Under the pieces are notes generated by a model. The model was not told the origin of the DNA. It worked only from the letters and a program-made list of their open reading frames with translations, and searched no databases. A program made the translations under genes and the position numbers. From Aeromonas bestiarum (lineage in GTDB: Bacteria > Pseudomonadota > Gammaproteobacteria > Enterobacterales > Aeromonadaceae), in contig NZ_CDDA01000006.1 of the NCBI RefSeq assembly GCF_000819745.1, positions 76,436 to 140,435 of the forward strand: DNA of 64,000 bases, in the 5' to 3' direction. Below, one piece after another: positions 25,093 to 35,058 of the stretch. Every line of letters begins with the position of its first letter. Position 1 is the first letter of the stretch.

Positions 25093-26265
25093 ATGGAAAA
25101 TCAAGTAGTTAAAGATTCTCACCCGGGTGTCACCTCCCTTCGCAGCTGGCTGGAGCCGGTACTGGTGCTGGCCATTCTGGGCAGCCTGTTCGGCTACCTC
25201 GGCAGCCAGATGGGGCTCTCCGCCCTGGTCAACACCCTGTTCAACACCGCCCATCAGCTGCTGCTCAATACAGTGCTCTTCATCATGGGGATTACCGTGC
25301 TGTCGGGGGCGCTGAGCCAGCTGCTCAGCGAGTTTGGGGTGATCCGCTTGCTGGAGGTGCTGCTGGCACCCTTGATGAAGCCCATTTTCCGCCTGCCCGG
25401 GCGCACCGCCCTGGCGGCCCTGATGACCTTCTTCTCCGACAATCCGGCGGTGATCAGCCTCGCCAAGGACAGCCGTTTTCGCAAGGGCTTCACCCCCTGG
25501 CAGCTGGTCTCGCTCACCAACTTCGGCACCGCCTTCGGCATGGGGCTGATAGTGGTGACCTTCATGGCCACCCTACAACTGCCGAGCGGCGAATCCACCG
25601 CCAGTGCGGCACTGATCGGCCTGCTCGGCGCCCTCATCGGCTCAGTGGTCTCGACCCGGCTGATGCAGCGCATGATCCGCCCGCTGGTGGGGGAAACCCT
25701 GATTGATGACGAGGTCGTGAGCGTGGGCGCCAAGCCGGGTCTGAGTCAGGAGGCGGCCCCCACCTGGCTGCGGGTGCTCAATGCCCTGCTCGATGGCGGC
25801 AAGTCCGGGGTGGAGCTGGGGATGGCGGTGATCCCGGGGGTGCTCATCATCAGTACCTTCGTGATGCTGCTGACCTTCGGCCCGGGCGAGCAGGGTTACA
25901 GTGGCGAGGCCTTTCAGGGGGTGGCGCTGCTGCCCGTGCTGGCGGCCAAGGTGGGCTGGTTGTTCGAGCTGCTGTTCGGCTTCACCCATGCCGAGCTGGT
26001 GGCCTTCCCCGTGACCTCGCTGGGGGCGGTCGGGGCGGCCATGTCGCTGGTGCCGCCCTTCATCGGCAAGGGCTGGATCACCGGCAACGAGGTCGCGGTA
26101 TTCACCGCCATGGGCATGTGCTGGAGTGGTTTTCTCAGCACCCATACCGCCATGCTGGATGCGCTCGGCTATCGCCATCTCACCTCCCGCGCCATAGTGG
26201 CCCACACCATAGGTGGCCTGTGCGCCGGGGTGGCGGCCCATCAGCTCTACCTGCTGCTGGGCTGA
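25093..26265 (+). CDS. Nucleoside-recognition (Gate) domain membrane protein
   Basis: A 390-residue inner-membrane protein with about nine hydrophobic segments. It carries the Gate fold pattern: LLNTVLFIMGITVLSGALSQLLSEFG in sections, then LPGRTALAALMTFFSDNPAVISLAKD, and AVIPGVLIISTFVMLLTFG. Members resemble nucleoside transporters (NupC-like gate) and spore proteins SpmA/B, but substrates are mostly unknown. The start at 25093 has AGGA five bases upstream; the open frame before it runs through the tRNA-like sequence and is not coding. It is a single gene with its own terminator. Confidence 0.82.
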   Translation: MENQVVKDSHPGVTSLRSWLEPVLVLAILGSLFGYLGSQMGLSALVNTLFNTAHQLLLNTVLFIMGITVLSGALSQLLSEFGVIRLLEVLLAPLMKPIFRLPGRTALAALMTFFSDNPAVISLAKDSRFRKGFTPWQLVSLTNFGTAFGMGLIVVTFMATLQLPSGESTASAALIGLLGALIGSVVSTRLMQRMIRPLVGETLIDDEVVSVGAKPGLSQEAAPTWLRVLNALLDGGKSGVELGMAVIPGVLIISTFVMLLTFGPGEQGYSGEAFQGVALLPVLAAKVGWLFELLFGFTHAELVAFPVTSLGAVGAAMSLVPPFIGKGWITGNEVAVFTAMGMCWSGFLSTHTAMLDALGYRHLTSRAIVAHTIGGLCAGVAAHQLYLLLG

Positions 26266-26282
26266 GTCGGGTTCTGATAACA

Positions 26283-26306
26283 AAAGAGGCTCTTCGGAGC
26301 CTCTTT
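26283..26306 (+). terminator. Intrinsic terminator after the Gate-domain gene
   Basis: Ten-base-pair stem AAAGAGGCTC / GAGCCTCTTT with tetraloop TTCG. Confidence 0.88.
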
Positions 26307-26362
26307 GCATTGCTCGTTGCGATCACGCGGACAGCATAGAGACGGTCAGTCCGGCGTTGTGG

Positions 26363-27055
26363 TCACTCGACATGGCCAATGACGGTTTGCTCTATCACGG
26401 CTCCGGGCATCATCTGCTGTATGCCTTCAATCAGCTTGTTCCCGGCTGCTTGCAAAGCTTCCAGGGGCATTTCGGGCAAGCTCTCCAGAATGAACCACAT
26501 CATGCTCGATTCCACATTGAGCCTGGTCCGGACTCCCTGTCTCCAGTTCCAGCGTCGACATGTCACCCCCTTGTCATCCCGCCAGACCACTTCACCGGGT
26601 TCTGGAGATTCATGAGCCACTTCGCCACCCTTCATTGTGTCGAATAGCTCGCTGCCATCGGCAACCACCAACCTCGGCGTCCCTTCATAGGTGGTCAGGT
26701 TTTCGCCCCCTACCGGTATGGCGTACTCAATGCTGATGGCGTTATAGAGGTCAACGACAGGATCGATACTCGGCAGGTTGCCATCACGGGCAACCCGTTT
26801 TCGCAGGGCTTCGGCGGAGCAGGGAGTGCGCTGTGGTTTGGCGCCAAACTTTCTAAAGAGGTCCGCCCAGGCGGAGAGGTGTGCATCGGCCCAGGGTGCA
26901 TCTTCTCTGGCCATGGCAAGGGCTGCTTGTTCCAGGGCCCGCGTCCCCACTGTGGGGTCTGCAATGGCAGCCGCCTGGACAGTGATGCTCAAGGCCCGGA
27001 ATCCGGGAGCCATATCGGTTACTTCAGGGGTGATTAATGGCTTGAACAACGGCAT
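26363..27055 (-). CDS. B3/B4 (tRNA-binding/editing) domain protein
   Basis: A 230-residue cytoplasmic protein with the B3/B4 domain found in the PheRS beta subunit: SIDPVVDLYNAISIEYAIPVGGEN, then GTPRLVVADGSELFDTMKGGE and GEVVWRDDKGVTCRRWNWRQG. Free-standing B3/B4 proteins are thought to edit mischarged tRNA or bind amino acids; none is well characterised. The start at 27055 has GGAG five bases before it; the longer frame to 27193 has no support. Single gene. Confidence 0.82.
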   Translation of the reverse strand: MPLFKPLITPEVTDMAPGFRALSITVQAAAIADPTVGTRALEQAALAMAREDAPWADAHLSAWADLFRKFGAKPQRTPCSAEALRKRVARDGNLPSIDPVVDLYNAISIEYAIPVGGENLTTYEGTPRLVVADGSELFDTMKGGEVAHESPEPGEVVWRDDKGVTCRRWNWRQGVRTRLNVESSMMWFILESLPEMPLEALQAAGNKLIEGIQQMMPGAVIEQTVIGHVE

Positions 27056-27346
27056 AGCGACTCCAGGAGATTCATTGATAGAGACGACATTTGATGTCTC
27101 GATAGCGCATGGCATCAGCCACATCACACTCAATTTGAGAGCCATCTTGCTTGGGCGATGGCAATAAGAAAATTCACAAAATCTTAAGGCCAATAAGGAT
27201 TTGGAATGACAAGCAGCCTGTCAGTGAAGGATTAGCATGGGAGTTCGATCCAGAAAGAAGTTCTGCCTTTTCGTTGATCTCTCGCGAAATGGGATGAGCG
27301 GCTCAGGAGCACTATCTCTGATGCTGCTGAAAAACATCAACAACAA

Positions 27347-27362
27347 GGGCGCCGAGGCGCCC
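27347..27362 (-). terminator. Terminator downstream of cheV
   Basis: Stem GGGCGCC / GGCGCCC with a two-base loop, followed on the minus strand by TTGTTG. It lies just beyond the cheV stop. Confidence 0.7.
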
Positions 27363-27389
27363 GTTTGCTTGAGTGTCAGGCTGACGACA

Positions 27390-28403
27390 TTACAGATTGC
27401 CCGGTTTGGGGATGGGGATGCCGAGCAGGAAGTTGTCCATCATGCCGACCATGCGTCCCAGCTCGGGTTTGGTGATGGTGTCGTTGGCCCCCAGCTGCAG
27501 CGCCTTCTGGCGGTTGTCGTCACTCATCAGCGACGAGAACATGACGATGGGGGTGGTCTTGAAGGCAGGGGTATCCCGCAGCCGTTTGAGCAGGTGCATG
27601 CCGTCCATGCGGGGCATCTCGACGTCTGTGATGATGCCGCTGACGAACTCGGCCACCGGGATCTTCTCCTCCTGCGACAGGCGGTCGAACTCCATCAACA
27701 TCTCCAGCCCGTCGCCCCCATCCTTGGCGGTCACCACGTTGTAGCCCGCGGTGCGCAGCGTGGTCTCTATCATCTTGCGGATGAAGGCGGAGTCGTCGAC
27801 CACCAGCACAGTCTTGGCCTGGCGCAGTGCCATCATGCGATCGTCTATGAGGACCTTGCGATCTTGGGTCACATCGTACTTCTCCATGCTCAGCTCTGGG
27901 TTGATGTCGGCGATGATCTTCTCGAAGTCGAGGATCATGATGAGGTTGCCATCTCGCCTGACCACGGCCACCACGCAGTCATTCTCGCCCGCCTCCAGAA
28001 ACTGGCTGGGGGACTCCACATCCTCCCAGGAGACCCGGTGGATCCTGCTGACACTGTCGATGAGGAAGCCGTTCGCCATCTTGTTGAAGTCGGTGACTAT
28101 GACCACCTTGTTGTTGGGGTCCGGGTTGGTCTTGATGCCAAGCCAACCCGCGAGATCCACCAGCGGGATCAGCCGCTCGCGCAGGGAGAAGACACCCACC
28201 ATGTGGCGCTGGGCGTTGGGGTAGTCTGTGGTGTCAGGTACCCGGATCACCTCGCGCACCTTGGCGACGTTGATGCCGTAATAGGCGATCTTTTCCCTGC
28301 CATCGGGTAGCTGCTTCTTGAGGTGAAATTCGATGATCTCGAGCTCGTTGGTACCGCTCTCGGTCAGGATGGATTTACGCTCTTCCCCGTCTTTGGACAT
28401 CAT
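27390..28403 (-). CDS. cheV: Chemotaxis protein CheV (CheW-receiver fusion)
   Basis: A 337-residue coupling protein. The CheW domain (about 15-175, with VFSLRERLIPLVDLAGWLGI and GNLIMILDFEKIIADINPE) is followed by a receiver domain (about 195-325). In the receiver, the acidic pair is Asp203-Asp204, the phospho-acceptor is Asp260 (ITDVEMPRMDG), and the conserved Lys is in TITKPEL. CheV links receptors to CheA and is tuned by phosphorylation. Tandem ATGs at 28403 and 28400 are both possible starts. It stands alone; the core che operon is elsewhere, but two chemoreceptors are in this window. Confidence 0.97.
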   Translation of the reverse strand: MMSKDGEERKSILTESGTNELEIIEFHLKKQLPDGREKIAYYGINVAKVREVIRVPDTTDYPNAQRHMVGVFSLRERLIPLVDLAGWLGIKTNPDPNNKVVIVTDFNKMANGFLIDSVSRIHRVSWEDVESPSQFLEAGENDCVVAVVRRDGNLIMILDFEKIIADINPELSMEKYDVTQDRKVLIDDRMMALRQAKTVLVVDDSAFIRKMIETTLRTAGYNVVTAKDGGDGLEMLMEFDRLSQEEKIPVAEFVSGIITDVEMPRMDGMHLLKRLRDTPAFKTTPIVMFSSLMSDDNRQKALQLGANDTITKPELGRMVGMMDNFLLGIPIPKPGNL

Positions 28404-28611
28404 GGCGACTCTCGTGCTTCTGGTTGCGCTGGCAGCACCGGCTGCGGTTTTCCCTCAGTATAGGAATGGATCCGCCCACACCGGGGAGATCCACACAAGA
28501 TGGCCCTCATAACTGCTTGATCCGGCAGACAGGAAGGCGCGTAACAGCTTAACAGGGAAAGAAAGAGGTGATGGAGAAGGGCATCACACTCACCGCAAAC
28601 AGGAGCCGAGC

Positions 28612-29331
28612 ATGAACGAGGGCATAGTGGTGATAGGAGCCGGGGGCGCTATAGGTCAGGCGCTGGTGGCCCACTGGCTGGCGACAGGGGCCGGTTCCGT
28701 CATGGCGGTCAGCAGGCAGCCGGCCCCAGTCGGGTGTGAGGATCCCCACCTGCATTGGCTGGCTTGTGATTACAGCGATCAGCAGATGGTTGACGTGGTG
28801 GCTCGTATCGCCACTCTGGCCCCGAGACTGTATCGGCTGGTGATCTGCAACGGCATCCTGCATCAGGGGGCGATCAAGCCGGAAAAGCGGCTGGAAGCGC
28901 TTGATGTCGAAGCCATGACCCGTCTCTACCAGACCAATGCCTTGCTGCCGCTGCGCTGGATCAACCAGCTGCTCCCGCTGCTTGGCGCCTCGCCCTGCAC
29001 CCTGGCGGTGCTCAGTGCACGGGTCGGCAGCATAGGCGACAATCGGGCGGGGGGTTGGTATGGCTATCGCGCCTCCAAGGCGGCGCTCAACATGTTGCTC
29101 AAGTGCGCCGCCATCGAGCTCGCCCGGCGTGCCCCGGGCGTCAAGCTGGTGGCGTTTCATCCGGGCACTGTGGATACCCAGCTCTCGCGCCCGTTTCACG
29201 CCAATGTGCCGGCCGGCAGCTTGCAGACGCCAGGTCAGGTAGCTCGCCATCTGGTGGGTCTGATGGATCGGCTGACGCCGGATGGCGAACTCAGCTATCT
29301 CGACTGGCGAGGCGAGTCTATCGAGTGGTAG
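28612..29331 (+). CDS. Short-chain dehydrogenase/reductase
   Basis: A 239-residue SDR with nucleotide loop GAGGAIG (9-15), CNGIL at 79-83 in place of NNAG, and the YxxxK pair Tyr152/Lys156 (YRASK). The ALSMLL-type helix after the catalytic lysine and VAFHPGTVDTQLS are typical of the CsgA/carbonyl-reductase-like SDR subgroup. The substrate is unknown. AGGAG lies six bases upstream. Its 3' end overlaps the 3' end of convergent tmcA by 14 bases. Confidence 0.9.
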   Translation: MNEGIVVIGAGGAIGQALVAHWLATGAGSVMAVSRQPAPVGCEDPHLHWLACDYSDQQMVDVVARIATLAPRLYRLVICNGILHQGAIKPEKRLEALDVEAMTRLYQTNALLPLRWINQLLPLLGASPCTLAVLSARVGSIGDNRAGGWYGYRASKAALNMLLKCAAIELARRAPGVKLVAFHPGTVDTQLSRPFHANVPAGSLQTPGQVARHLVGLMDRLTPDGELSYLDWRGESIEW

Positions 29332-31381
29332 GGGTATCCAGCAGGCGAGCCAGCAGGGCGCGCAGCGCCTTGATGATGGCCGGCTTGCCCGCCAGTTGCA
29401 GCCGATTGGCCAGATGCCCCCAGTCCGCATATTGCCAGATGGTGGCGATCAGCAGCTGACGCTCGGCGGGGGTCAGGGCGCCCAGTCGTGGCAGATTGCC
29501 GGCCAGCCAGCGCTGCAGGCTGGCTTGGCACAGCTCGAACGGCTTGTGGTGGTGAGCGAAGCACACTAGCTCATCGCGCTCAAACTCATCCTGCGTCGGC
29601 AGGGCAGGGCTCCCCTCCAGAGATTGCCACACCAGTTCGGGTTCCAGCCCTTTCAACTCGCCTGCCAGCAGGGTTGGCAGCTGGCACGCGAAGCGCTGGT
29701 GCCACCGGGCCAGCTCTGCTTCCCACTCGGGATTCAGCGCCTTGAGCAGCAGGGCGGCATGGCTGCCGCTGGCGGCATCCCGTTGCAGGCCGATGCGCAG
29801 CACCCGCAGCCCGGCCCTGCGCCAGAAGGGCAGCAGATCGGCGCTGGCCGAGAAGGCCGAGCCCAGATAGTCGAGCCCTTCCTCCCGGTAGTAGTCCTCC
29901 AGCTGGCCGAGCAGTCGCGAGCCGAGCCCATGGCGATGCAGCGCCGGGTGGATGGCGATGCGCATCACCCGGGCGTAGCTGCGCGCCCCTGCTGTCTTGA
30001 AACCGGCGTGGGCCAGCAGGGACTGGGGCAGCAGATGGCCGCGCGGGCGTCGTCGGCCCGCCCAGATCTGCTCGGCCAGCTCGGGAGCTATGTTGCCCTC
30101 CCGTGCCACCAGCGCCACCCCGAGCAGGCTCTGCTCCTGCTCCAGCAGGTGGATGTCGAGATCCGGGCTCTCCAGCAAAGACCTGAGATCGCTCGGCGTG
30201 GTCTGGTAGTGCGCCAGCACCAGCAGGCCGAACAGCTGATTGAGCAGTCCCTCATCGTTCACCAGCGCATCCTGCCCGATCAGCCGCCAGCCAGGGCTGG
30301 TCGGTGGCAGGGGCGGATCCACCTCGGCATTGAGGCCAAGCAGCCGGAATACCAGCGGCTCCAGCGGATCGCCAAGGCTCCAGCGGATCGGCTCGGCCAG
30401 GTGGATCTCCTGCCAATCCGGCGTCTGACGGTCCAGCACTCGCTTGAAACGCAGGTGAAAACCGCGCCCTGTGCCCTCGTAGCCGTGCTCCGTGGTGGCG
30501 AAGACGATACGGCTGTGGCGGGCCAGCATGGCCTCCAGCAGTGGCGTGGGGATGGCGGCGGCTTCGTCCACCAGCAACAGATCGGGTTGCAGGGCTTCCT
30601 GTACCAGTCGGGCCGGTGAGCAGAACTCGAGGCCAGCCAGCCGTTCCACCTCTGTACCCAGCGACTGTGCCGCGTGGGCAAACAGGGTGGCAACTGTGGC
30701 CTGGGAGGGGGCCGTCACCACTATCTTGAGGTCGGGTTGCTGGCGCAGCAGCTCGGCGGCGGCGAGGCCCAGCAGGCTGCTCTTGCCGCGTCCCCGATCG
30801 GCACTCAGCACCAGGGGGCGGCGACGATGGCCGTGCAACACCCTGTGAATGGCGGGCAGGGCGCGGGCCTGATCATGGCTCAGCCGCCGCTGCTCACCGA
30901 TCGGCTGCCAGGGCTCTGTGCTGGTGGGCGGGAGCAGGGAGAGCGCAGGATCCCCCGCCAGCAGGTGCACCAGTCGGGCGATGAAACCGTGGCCGGCCCG
31001 GTTCGCCTCTTCTGGCTGGGCTACCAGCCGCACCCTGTCCGGATCCGGATATTCGGGCCATTGCGCTCCGGGGGGCGTCAGCAGCAGCAGCAGGCCGCCC
31101 GCCCGCAGTGTGCCCGCCAGCGCGCCGAAGGCGTCGGGATGAAAGCCGCTGAAAGCGTTGAAGACAAGGGTGTCGCACTCCTGACCGAGCCGTTGCAGCG
31201 CCTTGGCGGCGGGAACGGGCCCATGGCAGGCCGGACCTTCTCCTAGCCAATAGATGACGCCGCCCAGCAGTGCTTCGGCACGGGCGATGCAATCGGCCTC
31301 GTCCCCTTCCAGCCAGACCAGACGCCGTTCACCTGTCTGGGTCAGGGCCTGGCGCAGGGCTTTCACCTCGGCAGGGCTCAT
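29318..31381 (-). CDS. tmcA: tRNA(Met) cytidine acetyltransferase
   Basis: A 687-residue enzyme that places N4-acetylcytidine at the wobble base of elongator tRNA-Met using acetyl-CoA and ATP. The N-terminal domain (1-150) is followed by a RecA/helicase-like ATPase with Walker A DRGRGKSS (195-202) and Walker B LLLVDEAAA (268-276), then a GNAT domain (about 400-530) with RIAIHPALHRHGLGSRLL. The length fits the family (E. coli 671). The start overlaps the stop of the HlyU-family gene as ATGA, so the two are translationally coupled. Confidence 0.95.
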   Translation of the reverse strand: MSPAEVKALRQALTQTGERRLVWLEGDEADCIARAEALLGGVIYWLGEGPACHGPVPAAKALQRLGQECDTLVFNAFSGFHPDAFGALAGTLRAGGLLLLLTPPGAQWPEYPDPDRVRLVAQPEEANRAGHGFIARLVHLLAGDPALSLLPPTSTEPWQPIGEQRRLSHDQARALPAIHRVLHGHRRRPLVLSADRGRGKSSLLGLAAAELLRQQPDLKIVVTAPSQATVATLFAHAAQSLGTEVERLAGLEFCSPARLVQEALQPDLLLVDEAAAIPTPLLEAMLARHSRIVFATTEHGYEGTGRGFHLRFKRVLDRQTPDWQEIHLAEPIRWSLGDPLEPLVFRLLGLNAEVDPPLPPTSPGWRLIGQDALVNDEGLLNQLFGLLVLAHYQTTPSDLRSLLESPDLDIHLLEQEQSLLGVALVAREGNIAPELAEQIWAGRRRPRGHLLPQSLLAHAGFKTAGARSYARVMRIAIHPALHRHGLGSRLLGQLEDYYREEGLDYLGSAFSASADLLPFWRRAGLRVLRIGLQRDAASGSHAALLLKALNPEWEAELARWHQRFACQLPTLLAGELKGLEPELVWQSLEGSPALPTQDEFERDELVCFAHHHKPFELCQASLQRWLAGNLPRLGALTPAERQLLIATIWQYADWGHLANRLQLAGKPAIIKALRALLARLLDTPTTR

Positions 31382-31692
31382 GAGGCTGAACTGTCGCCCG
31401 CTTTGACGCGGGGTTCAAACATGCGATCCCCCATCTGGTCGATGAAGGTGTGCGCCTTCTGCACCATGAAACGCTCCGCATCGGCCGGATTGGCGAACAG
31501 ATCGGAGCGGATGAAGATGTGGGTCTGCAGCGCGCCATCCATCTCTTTGGTGATGCGACCCGCCAACCGGTACTGGCCCCCTTCCGCCATGGGCTCGGGG
31601 TAGATGAGATAACCGGCGTACTCGGTGGGAGTCACCTCAACGACAGGGGCTGGCTTGCTTGCGAACAGGGCTGTGAACAGTTTCTTGAGCAT
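31378..31692 (-). CDS. HlyU-family protein
   Basis: A 104-residue protein matching the HlyU Pfam family of small putative transcriptional activators: VTPTEYAGYLIYPEPMAEGGQYRLAGRITKE in sections and LQTHIFIRSDLFANPADAERFMVQKA. This family differs from the ArsR-type HlyU of Vibrio and has no recognisable helix-turn-helix, so a DNA-binding role is uncertain. It is the first gene of a two-gene unit with tmcA, overlapping by 4 bases. Confidence 0.82.
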   Translation of the reverse strand: MLKKLFTALFASKPAPVVEVTPTEYAGYLIYPEPMAEGGQYRLAGRITKEMDGALQTHIFIRSDLFANPADAERFMVQKAHTFIDQMGDRMFEPRVKAGDSSAS

Positions 31693-31778
31693 GATGTTTT
31701 CCTCTGTGACGGGACATTGTCACCAAGGGGTTGATGGCTGGCAAGCAGGGGATCTTATTACTAATTGTTATTTGCACT

Positions 31779-31797
31779 ACGAACCATTCTCATTTAG
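31779..31797 (+). promoter_or_regulatory. Weak Fur-box-like site before bfd
   Basis: On the minus strand the site reads AAATGAGAATGGTTCG; about half of the 19 Fur consensus positions match. It lies 33 bases before the bfd start. bfd is Fur-controlled in enterobacteria, which is the main reason to list it. Confidence 0.35.
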
Positions 31798-31829
31798 ATT
31801 TCATGGCATTCCAGCACGAGGTAAACACT

Positions 31830-32036
31830 ATGTACGTCTGTTTGTGCCGCGGCATCACAGATACCCAGATCCGCAAGGCGGTACAGGCAGGCAAGACCGA
31901 GTTCCGTCAGCTCAAGCAGTCGCTGGAGGTGGGGGCCCAGTGTGGAAAGTGTGTGCGCATGACCATGGAGATCATCGCCGCCGAACTCGACAAGGCCGAG
32001 CTGGAACAGGCCCCGCTCTACTACGAGGTGGCCTGA
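31830..32036 (+). CDS. bfd: Bacterioferritin-associated ferredoxin
   Basis: A 68-residue [2Fe-2S] protein that passes electrons to bacterioferritin so stored iron is released. The four cluster ligands are Cys4, Cys6, Cys38 and Cys41, in the Bfd pattern CxC...CxxC. The start at 31830 (MYVCLCRGITD) is fixed by the family; the open frame upstream is not coding. bfr follows 145 bases downstream in the same direction, a standard pairing. Confidence 0.96.
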   Translation: MYVCLCRGITDTQIRKAVQAGKTEFRQLKQSLEVGAQCGKCVRMTMEIIAAELDKAELEQAPLYYEVA

Positions 32037-32181
32037 CCCGGACCGATCTTTTTCTGACTCGACCCGCCAACAGGGTCACCCTTCCTCTCAGGCGAGCTGG
32101 CTCGCCAGACCTCTTGTTGTCACTTTTCTGGACTAAGCTCTAACGATCGAGGCCTCAGGCACGAACCAAGGAGCACTGTCG

Positions 32182-32661
32182 ATGAAAGGAGATCCCAAGA
32201 TCATTGCCCACCTCAACAAGGTGCTGGCCAATGAGCTGATTGCCATCAACCAATACTTCCTGCACGCCCGCATCTACGATGACTGGGGCCTCAAGGCGCT
32301 CGGGCACAAGGAATATCACGAGTCCATCGATGAGATGAAACACGCCGACGAACTGGTCAAGCGGGTGCTGTTTCTGGAGGGTCTGCCCAACTTGCAGGAT
32401 CTGGGCAAGCTGCGCATCGGTGAAACGGTGGAGGAGATGCTGCGCTGCGATCTGTCGCTGGAGATGGATGCCATCCCGGACCTGAAAGTAGCCATCGCCT
32501 ACGCAGAGTCGGTGCAGGACTACATCAGCCGCGACCTGTTCCAGGACATTCTGGAAGATGAAGAGGAGCACGTGGACTGGCTGGAGACCCAGCTTGATCT
32601 CATCGATCGCATCGGGTTGGAGAACTACCAGCAGTCCCAGTTGCATCACGGCTCATCCTGA
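32182..32661 (+). CDS. bfr: Bacterioferritin
   Basis: A 159-residue haem-containing ferritin that oxidises and stores iron in a 24-subunit shell. All ferroxidase ligands are at canonical positions: Glu18, Glu51, His54, Glu94, Glu127 and His130. The haem axial ligand Met52 is present. AAGGAG precedes the ATG. Functional partner of the upstream Bfd. Confidence 0.98.
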   Translation: MKGDPKIIAHLNKVLANELIAINQYFLHARIYDDWGLKALGHKEYHESIDEMKHADELVKRVLFLEGLPNLQDLGKLRIGETVEEMLRCDLSLEMDAIPDLKVAIAYAESVQDYISRDLFQDILEDEEEHVDWLETQLDLIDRIGLENYQQSQLHHGSS

Positions 32662-32690
32662 ATAGTTATGGCATGAAAAGCCGATTCAAA

Positions 32691-32712
32691 AACCCGCTCA
32701 GGCGGGTTTTTT
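32691..32712 (+). terminator. Intrinsic terminator after bfr
   Basis: Seven-base-pair stem AACCCGC / GCGGGTT, loop TCAG, T-run after. Confidence 0.92.
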
Positions 32713-32864
32713 CATGTCCGGTTGCATAGCTTTTCATCGCCGTCATCTGTATGAAAAACAAGCTTATTTTTGTTAATCAGGTCGCAAAAATGCGGGCGGG
32801 AGAGATGCACTATTGGAGCCCCTTATCGGGGGCACACAATAACAACAGGTTAAAGGACTACACC

Positions 32865-34970
32865 ATGCACTTCTTGCCCAACAAGCTGGCGCTTGCCTGC
32901 GCCATCGCGCTCTCCCTCGCTGCCTGCAACGACAACAGCTCCAACGCGCCGGCGGATCCCGCCGCGACCAAAGCCTCCCTGATGCAAACCATGGACGAGG
33001 CCCTGCGCGAGAGTCAGGCGCTGGACCCTTACGGTTTTGCCATCGATGCGTCCAGCATTGCCAAACGCAAGTCGCTCGACAGTGCGCTGCTCAGCCGGCT
33101 GGATGCGCTGGACCCGAGCGTGCTGAGCGAGCGGGACCGGTTGTTCTACGACATGATCCGCTGGGATCTGCAGATCAATCTGGCGGGCTACGAGCTGCCC
33201 CAGTCCCAGATCCCGATCCACCACTTCCGCAACCGGGTGGTGGATCTGGCCGATGACGTGGGGATGGCTCCCGCCAGTGGCAAGGCCGCCTGCACCGTCA
33301 GCAGCGGCTTCGATTACTTCGAGCAGAGCTCGGCCGAGCGGGTCGCGCCTGGGGATGCCGCTTGGCGGCGGGATCTCGACCGCCCGGTCAAGGCCCCGGC
33401 GCTGGCCACTCAGGCCAGGGCAACGACGGCCCCGCTGGCCTGGTATCAGGAACACCTTGTCTGGCTCAAGGCCTATGACGGCTACCTGGCCGAGGTGAAG
33501 CACCAGTTCGAGCTGGGCAGCGCCCAGGGCAACACCTTGCCGGACGAGCTGGTGGACCGGCTGCTGGCCCAGCTCAACAGCAAGCTGGATGGCGAGGCGA
33601 TCGCCGGTGCCTACCTCGGCTGGCAGCAGTTGCCGGGAGAGGCCGACGAGGCGCTGCGCAGCGAGTACAAGGGGGTGCTGGACAGCATCAACGGCCGCTA
33701 TTTGGCACTGCGGGACTATCTGGATTACCAGCATGGCGGCGCCTATGCGGTGCGCCTTGGCAGTGGCGAGTGTGACGACGGCTTCTGCGGCATGACCAAT
33801 GGTCGCGACTGGTATCGCTGGCTGCTTAAGAAGCACACCACCACCAATATGACGCCGGAGCAGGTGCATGAGCTGGGGCTGAGCGAGGTGGAGCGGATAT
33901 TCGGTGCCATGGTCAAGGTGTGCCATACCGTCGGCAAGTGCGACAGCGATGAGGTGGCACAGAGCAAGCAGAGCGGCCAGATCTATGACTTCTTCCGCTA
34001 TCTGAACGAGCCGGCCTTCTTCTACCAGAATCCGCTGGCTGTCTGGTCCGCCAATCTCAACCCGGGCAATGCGGCCGGCGCGGCCCTGAGCGAGCCGCAG
34101 CAGCAGGCGCTGGCCGAGCATGAGCGGGCGTTGCGGGAGTACAACGGCTTCAAGAGCAAGGCGGCGCTGGTGTTGCCGGACTTCTTCGATGCCGAGCGCA
34201 CCATTCCCAAGCTGGATTACGAGGTGGTGCCCGTCTCCTATGACGAGGCGCCTTATGGCGGGGTCGCCTGGTATCAGGACGGCAACCCGCAGACCGGCCG
34301 TAAAGGGCAGTTCGTCCTCAACACCTACTATCCCTATGGCCTGCAGAGCTGGAACATCAGCACCCTGCTGGCCCATGAGGCGGCGCCGGGCCACCACTTC
34401 CAGATCACCATAGCCCAGGAGCTGGCGGCCAAGGATCCCGACTTCCCGCAGTACGTGGCGAATGCTTCCTATACCGCCTATGCGGAGGGCTGGGCGCTCT
34501 ACACCGAATACCTGGCGGATCACGACATGGGGCTCTATCAGGGGCGCGGCCTCTATGATCCCGCCGTGGGGGATGTGAAGGTCGAGGGCTCGTCCGCCTT
34601 CAACAACCAGCTGCAGTACTTTGGCCGCCTCAACGAGGAGATGCTCAGGGCCATGCGGCTGGTGGTGGATACCGGCATTCACTGGTACGGCTGGAGCCAC
34701 GACAGGGCCGTCGGCTACATGAAGGAGAACTCGGCACTGGGGGCGGGGGACATCAGCTCCGAGGTGCCGCGCTACATGGCCTATACCGGTCAGGCAACCT
34801 CCTACAAGGCGGGCCAGCTGGTGCTGATCCGGATGCGCGAATCCGCCGAGCAGGCCCTTGGCGGCCGCTTTGACCTCAAGGCGTTCCACCACCATGTGCT
34901 GGAATACGGCATGTTGCCCATCTCGGTGCTGGAGCAGAAGAACCAGCAGTGGATTGAACAGTCGAAGTGA
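32865..34970 (+). CDS. DUF885-family lipoprotein (putative metallopeptidase-like)
   Basis: A 701-residue exported lipoprotein: signal peptide with lipobox LAAC at about residue 18-21. It matches DUF885 throughout, including HEAAPGHH (504-511), [19 protein letters not shown] and the [12 protein letters not shown] segment. The HExxxGHH pattern resembles the zinc site of M2/M3-type peptidases, so a peptidase activity is often proposed. The start at 32865 has AGGA seven bases upstream; earlier in-frame ATGs have no signal peptide. Single gene. Confidence 0.9.
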   Translation: MHFLPNKLALACAIALSLAACNDNSSNAPADPAATKASLMQTMDEALRESQALDPYGFAIDASSIAKRKSLDSALLSRLDALDPSVLSERDRLFYDMIRWDLQINLAGYELPQSQIPIHHFRNRVVDLADDVGMAPASGKAACTVSSGFDYFEQSSAERVAPGDAAWRRDLDRPVKAPALATQARATTAPLAWYQEHLVWLKAYDGYLAEVKHQFELGSAQGNTLPDELVDRLLAQLNSKLDGEAIAGAYLGWQQLPGEADEALRSEYKGVLDSINGRYLALRDYLDYQHGGAYAVRLGSGECDDGFCGMTNGRDWYRWLLKKHTTTNMTPEQVHELGLSEVERIFGAMVKVCHTVGKCDSDEVAQSKQSGQIYDFFRYLNEPAFFYQNPLAVWSANLNPGNAAGAALSEPQQQALAEHERALREYNGFKSKAALVLPDFFDAERTIPKLDYEVVPVSYDEAPYGGVAWYQDGNPQTGRKGQFVLNTYYPYGLQSWNISTLLAHEAAPGHHFQITIAQELAAKDPDFPQYVANASYTAYAEGWALYTEYLADHDMGLYQGRGLYDPAVGDVKVEGSSAFNNQLQYFGRLNEEMLRAMRLVVDTGIHWYGWSHDRAVGYMKENSALGAGDISSEVPRYMAYTGQATSYKAGQLVLIRMRESAEQALGGRFDLKAFHHHVLEYGMLPISVLEQKNQQWIEQSK

Positions 34971-34980
34971 TCACAGTTAC

Positions 34981-35010
34981 GGCGCCCGGCAAGGCAGCGG
35001 GCGCCGCTTT
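34981..35010 (+). terminator. Probable terminator after the DUF885 gene
   Basis: Eight-base-pair stem GGCGCCCG / CGGGCGCC with a nine-base loop, followed by GCTTT. Confidence 0.65.
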
Positions 35011-35058
35011 CGATTAGGATACGGCTCTCTTCCCATCACAATGCTACGGATGAATTCC

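Noticed and set aside
32850..34895. 681-codon frame opposite the DUF885 gene
   Set aside because: The plus-strand protein has a lipobox and family motifs; the antisense translation has neither.
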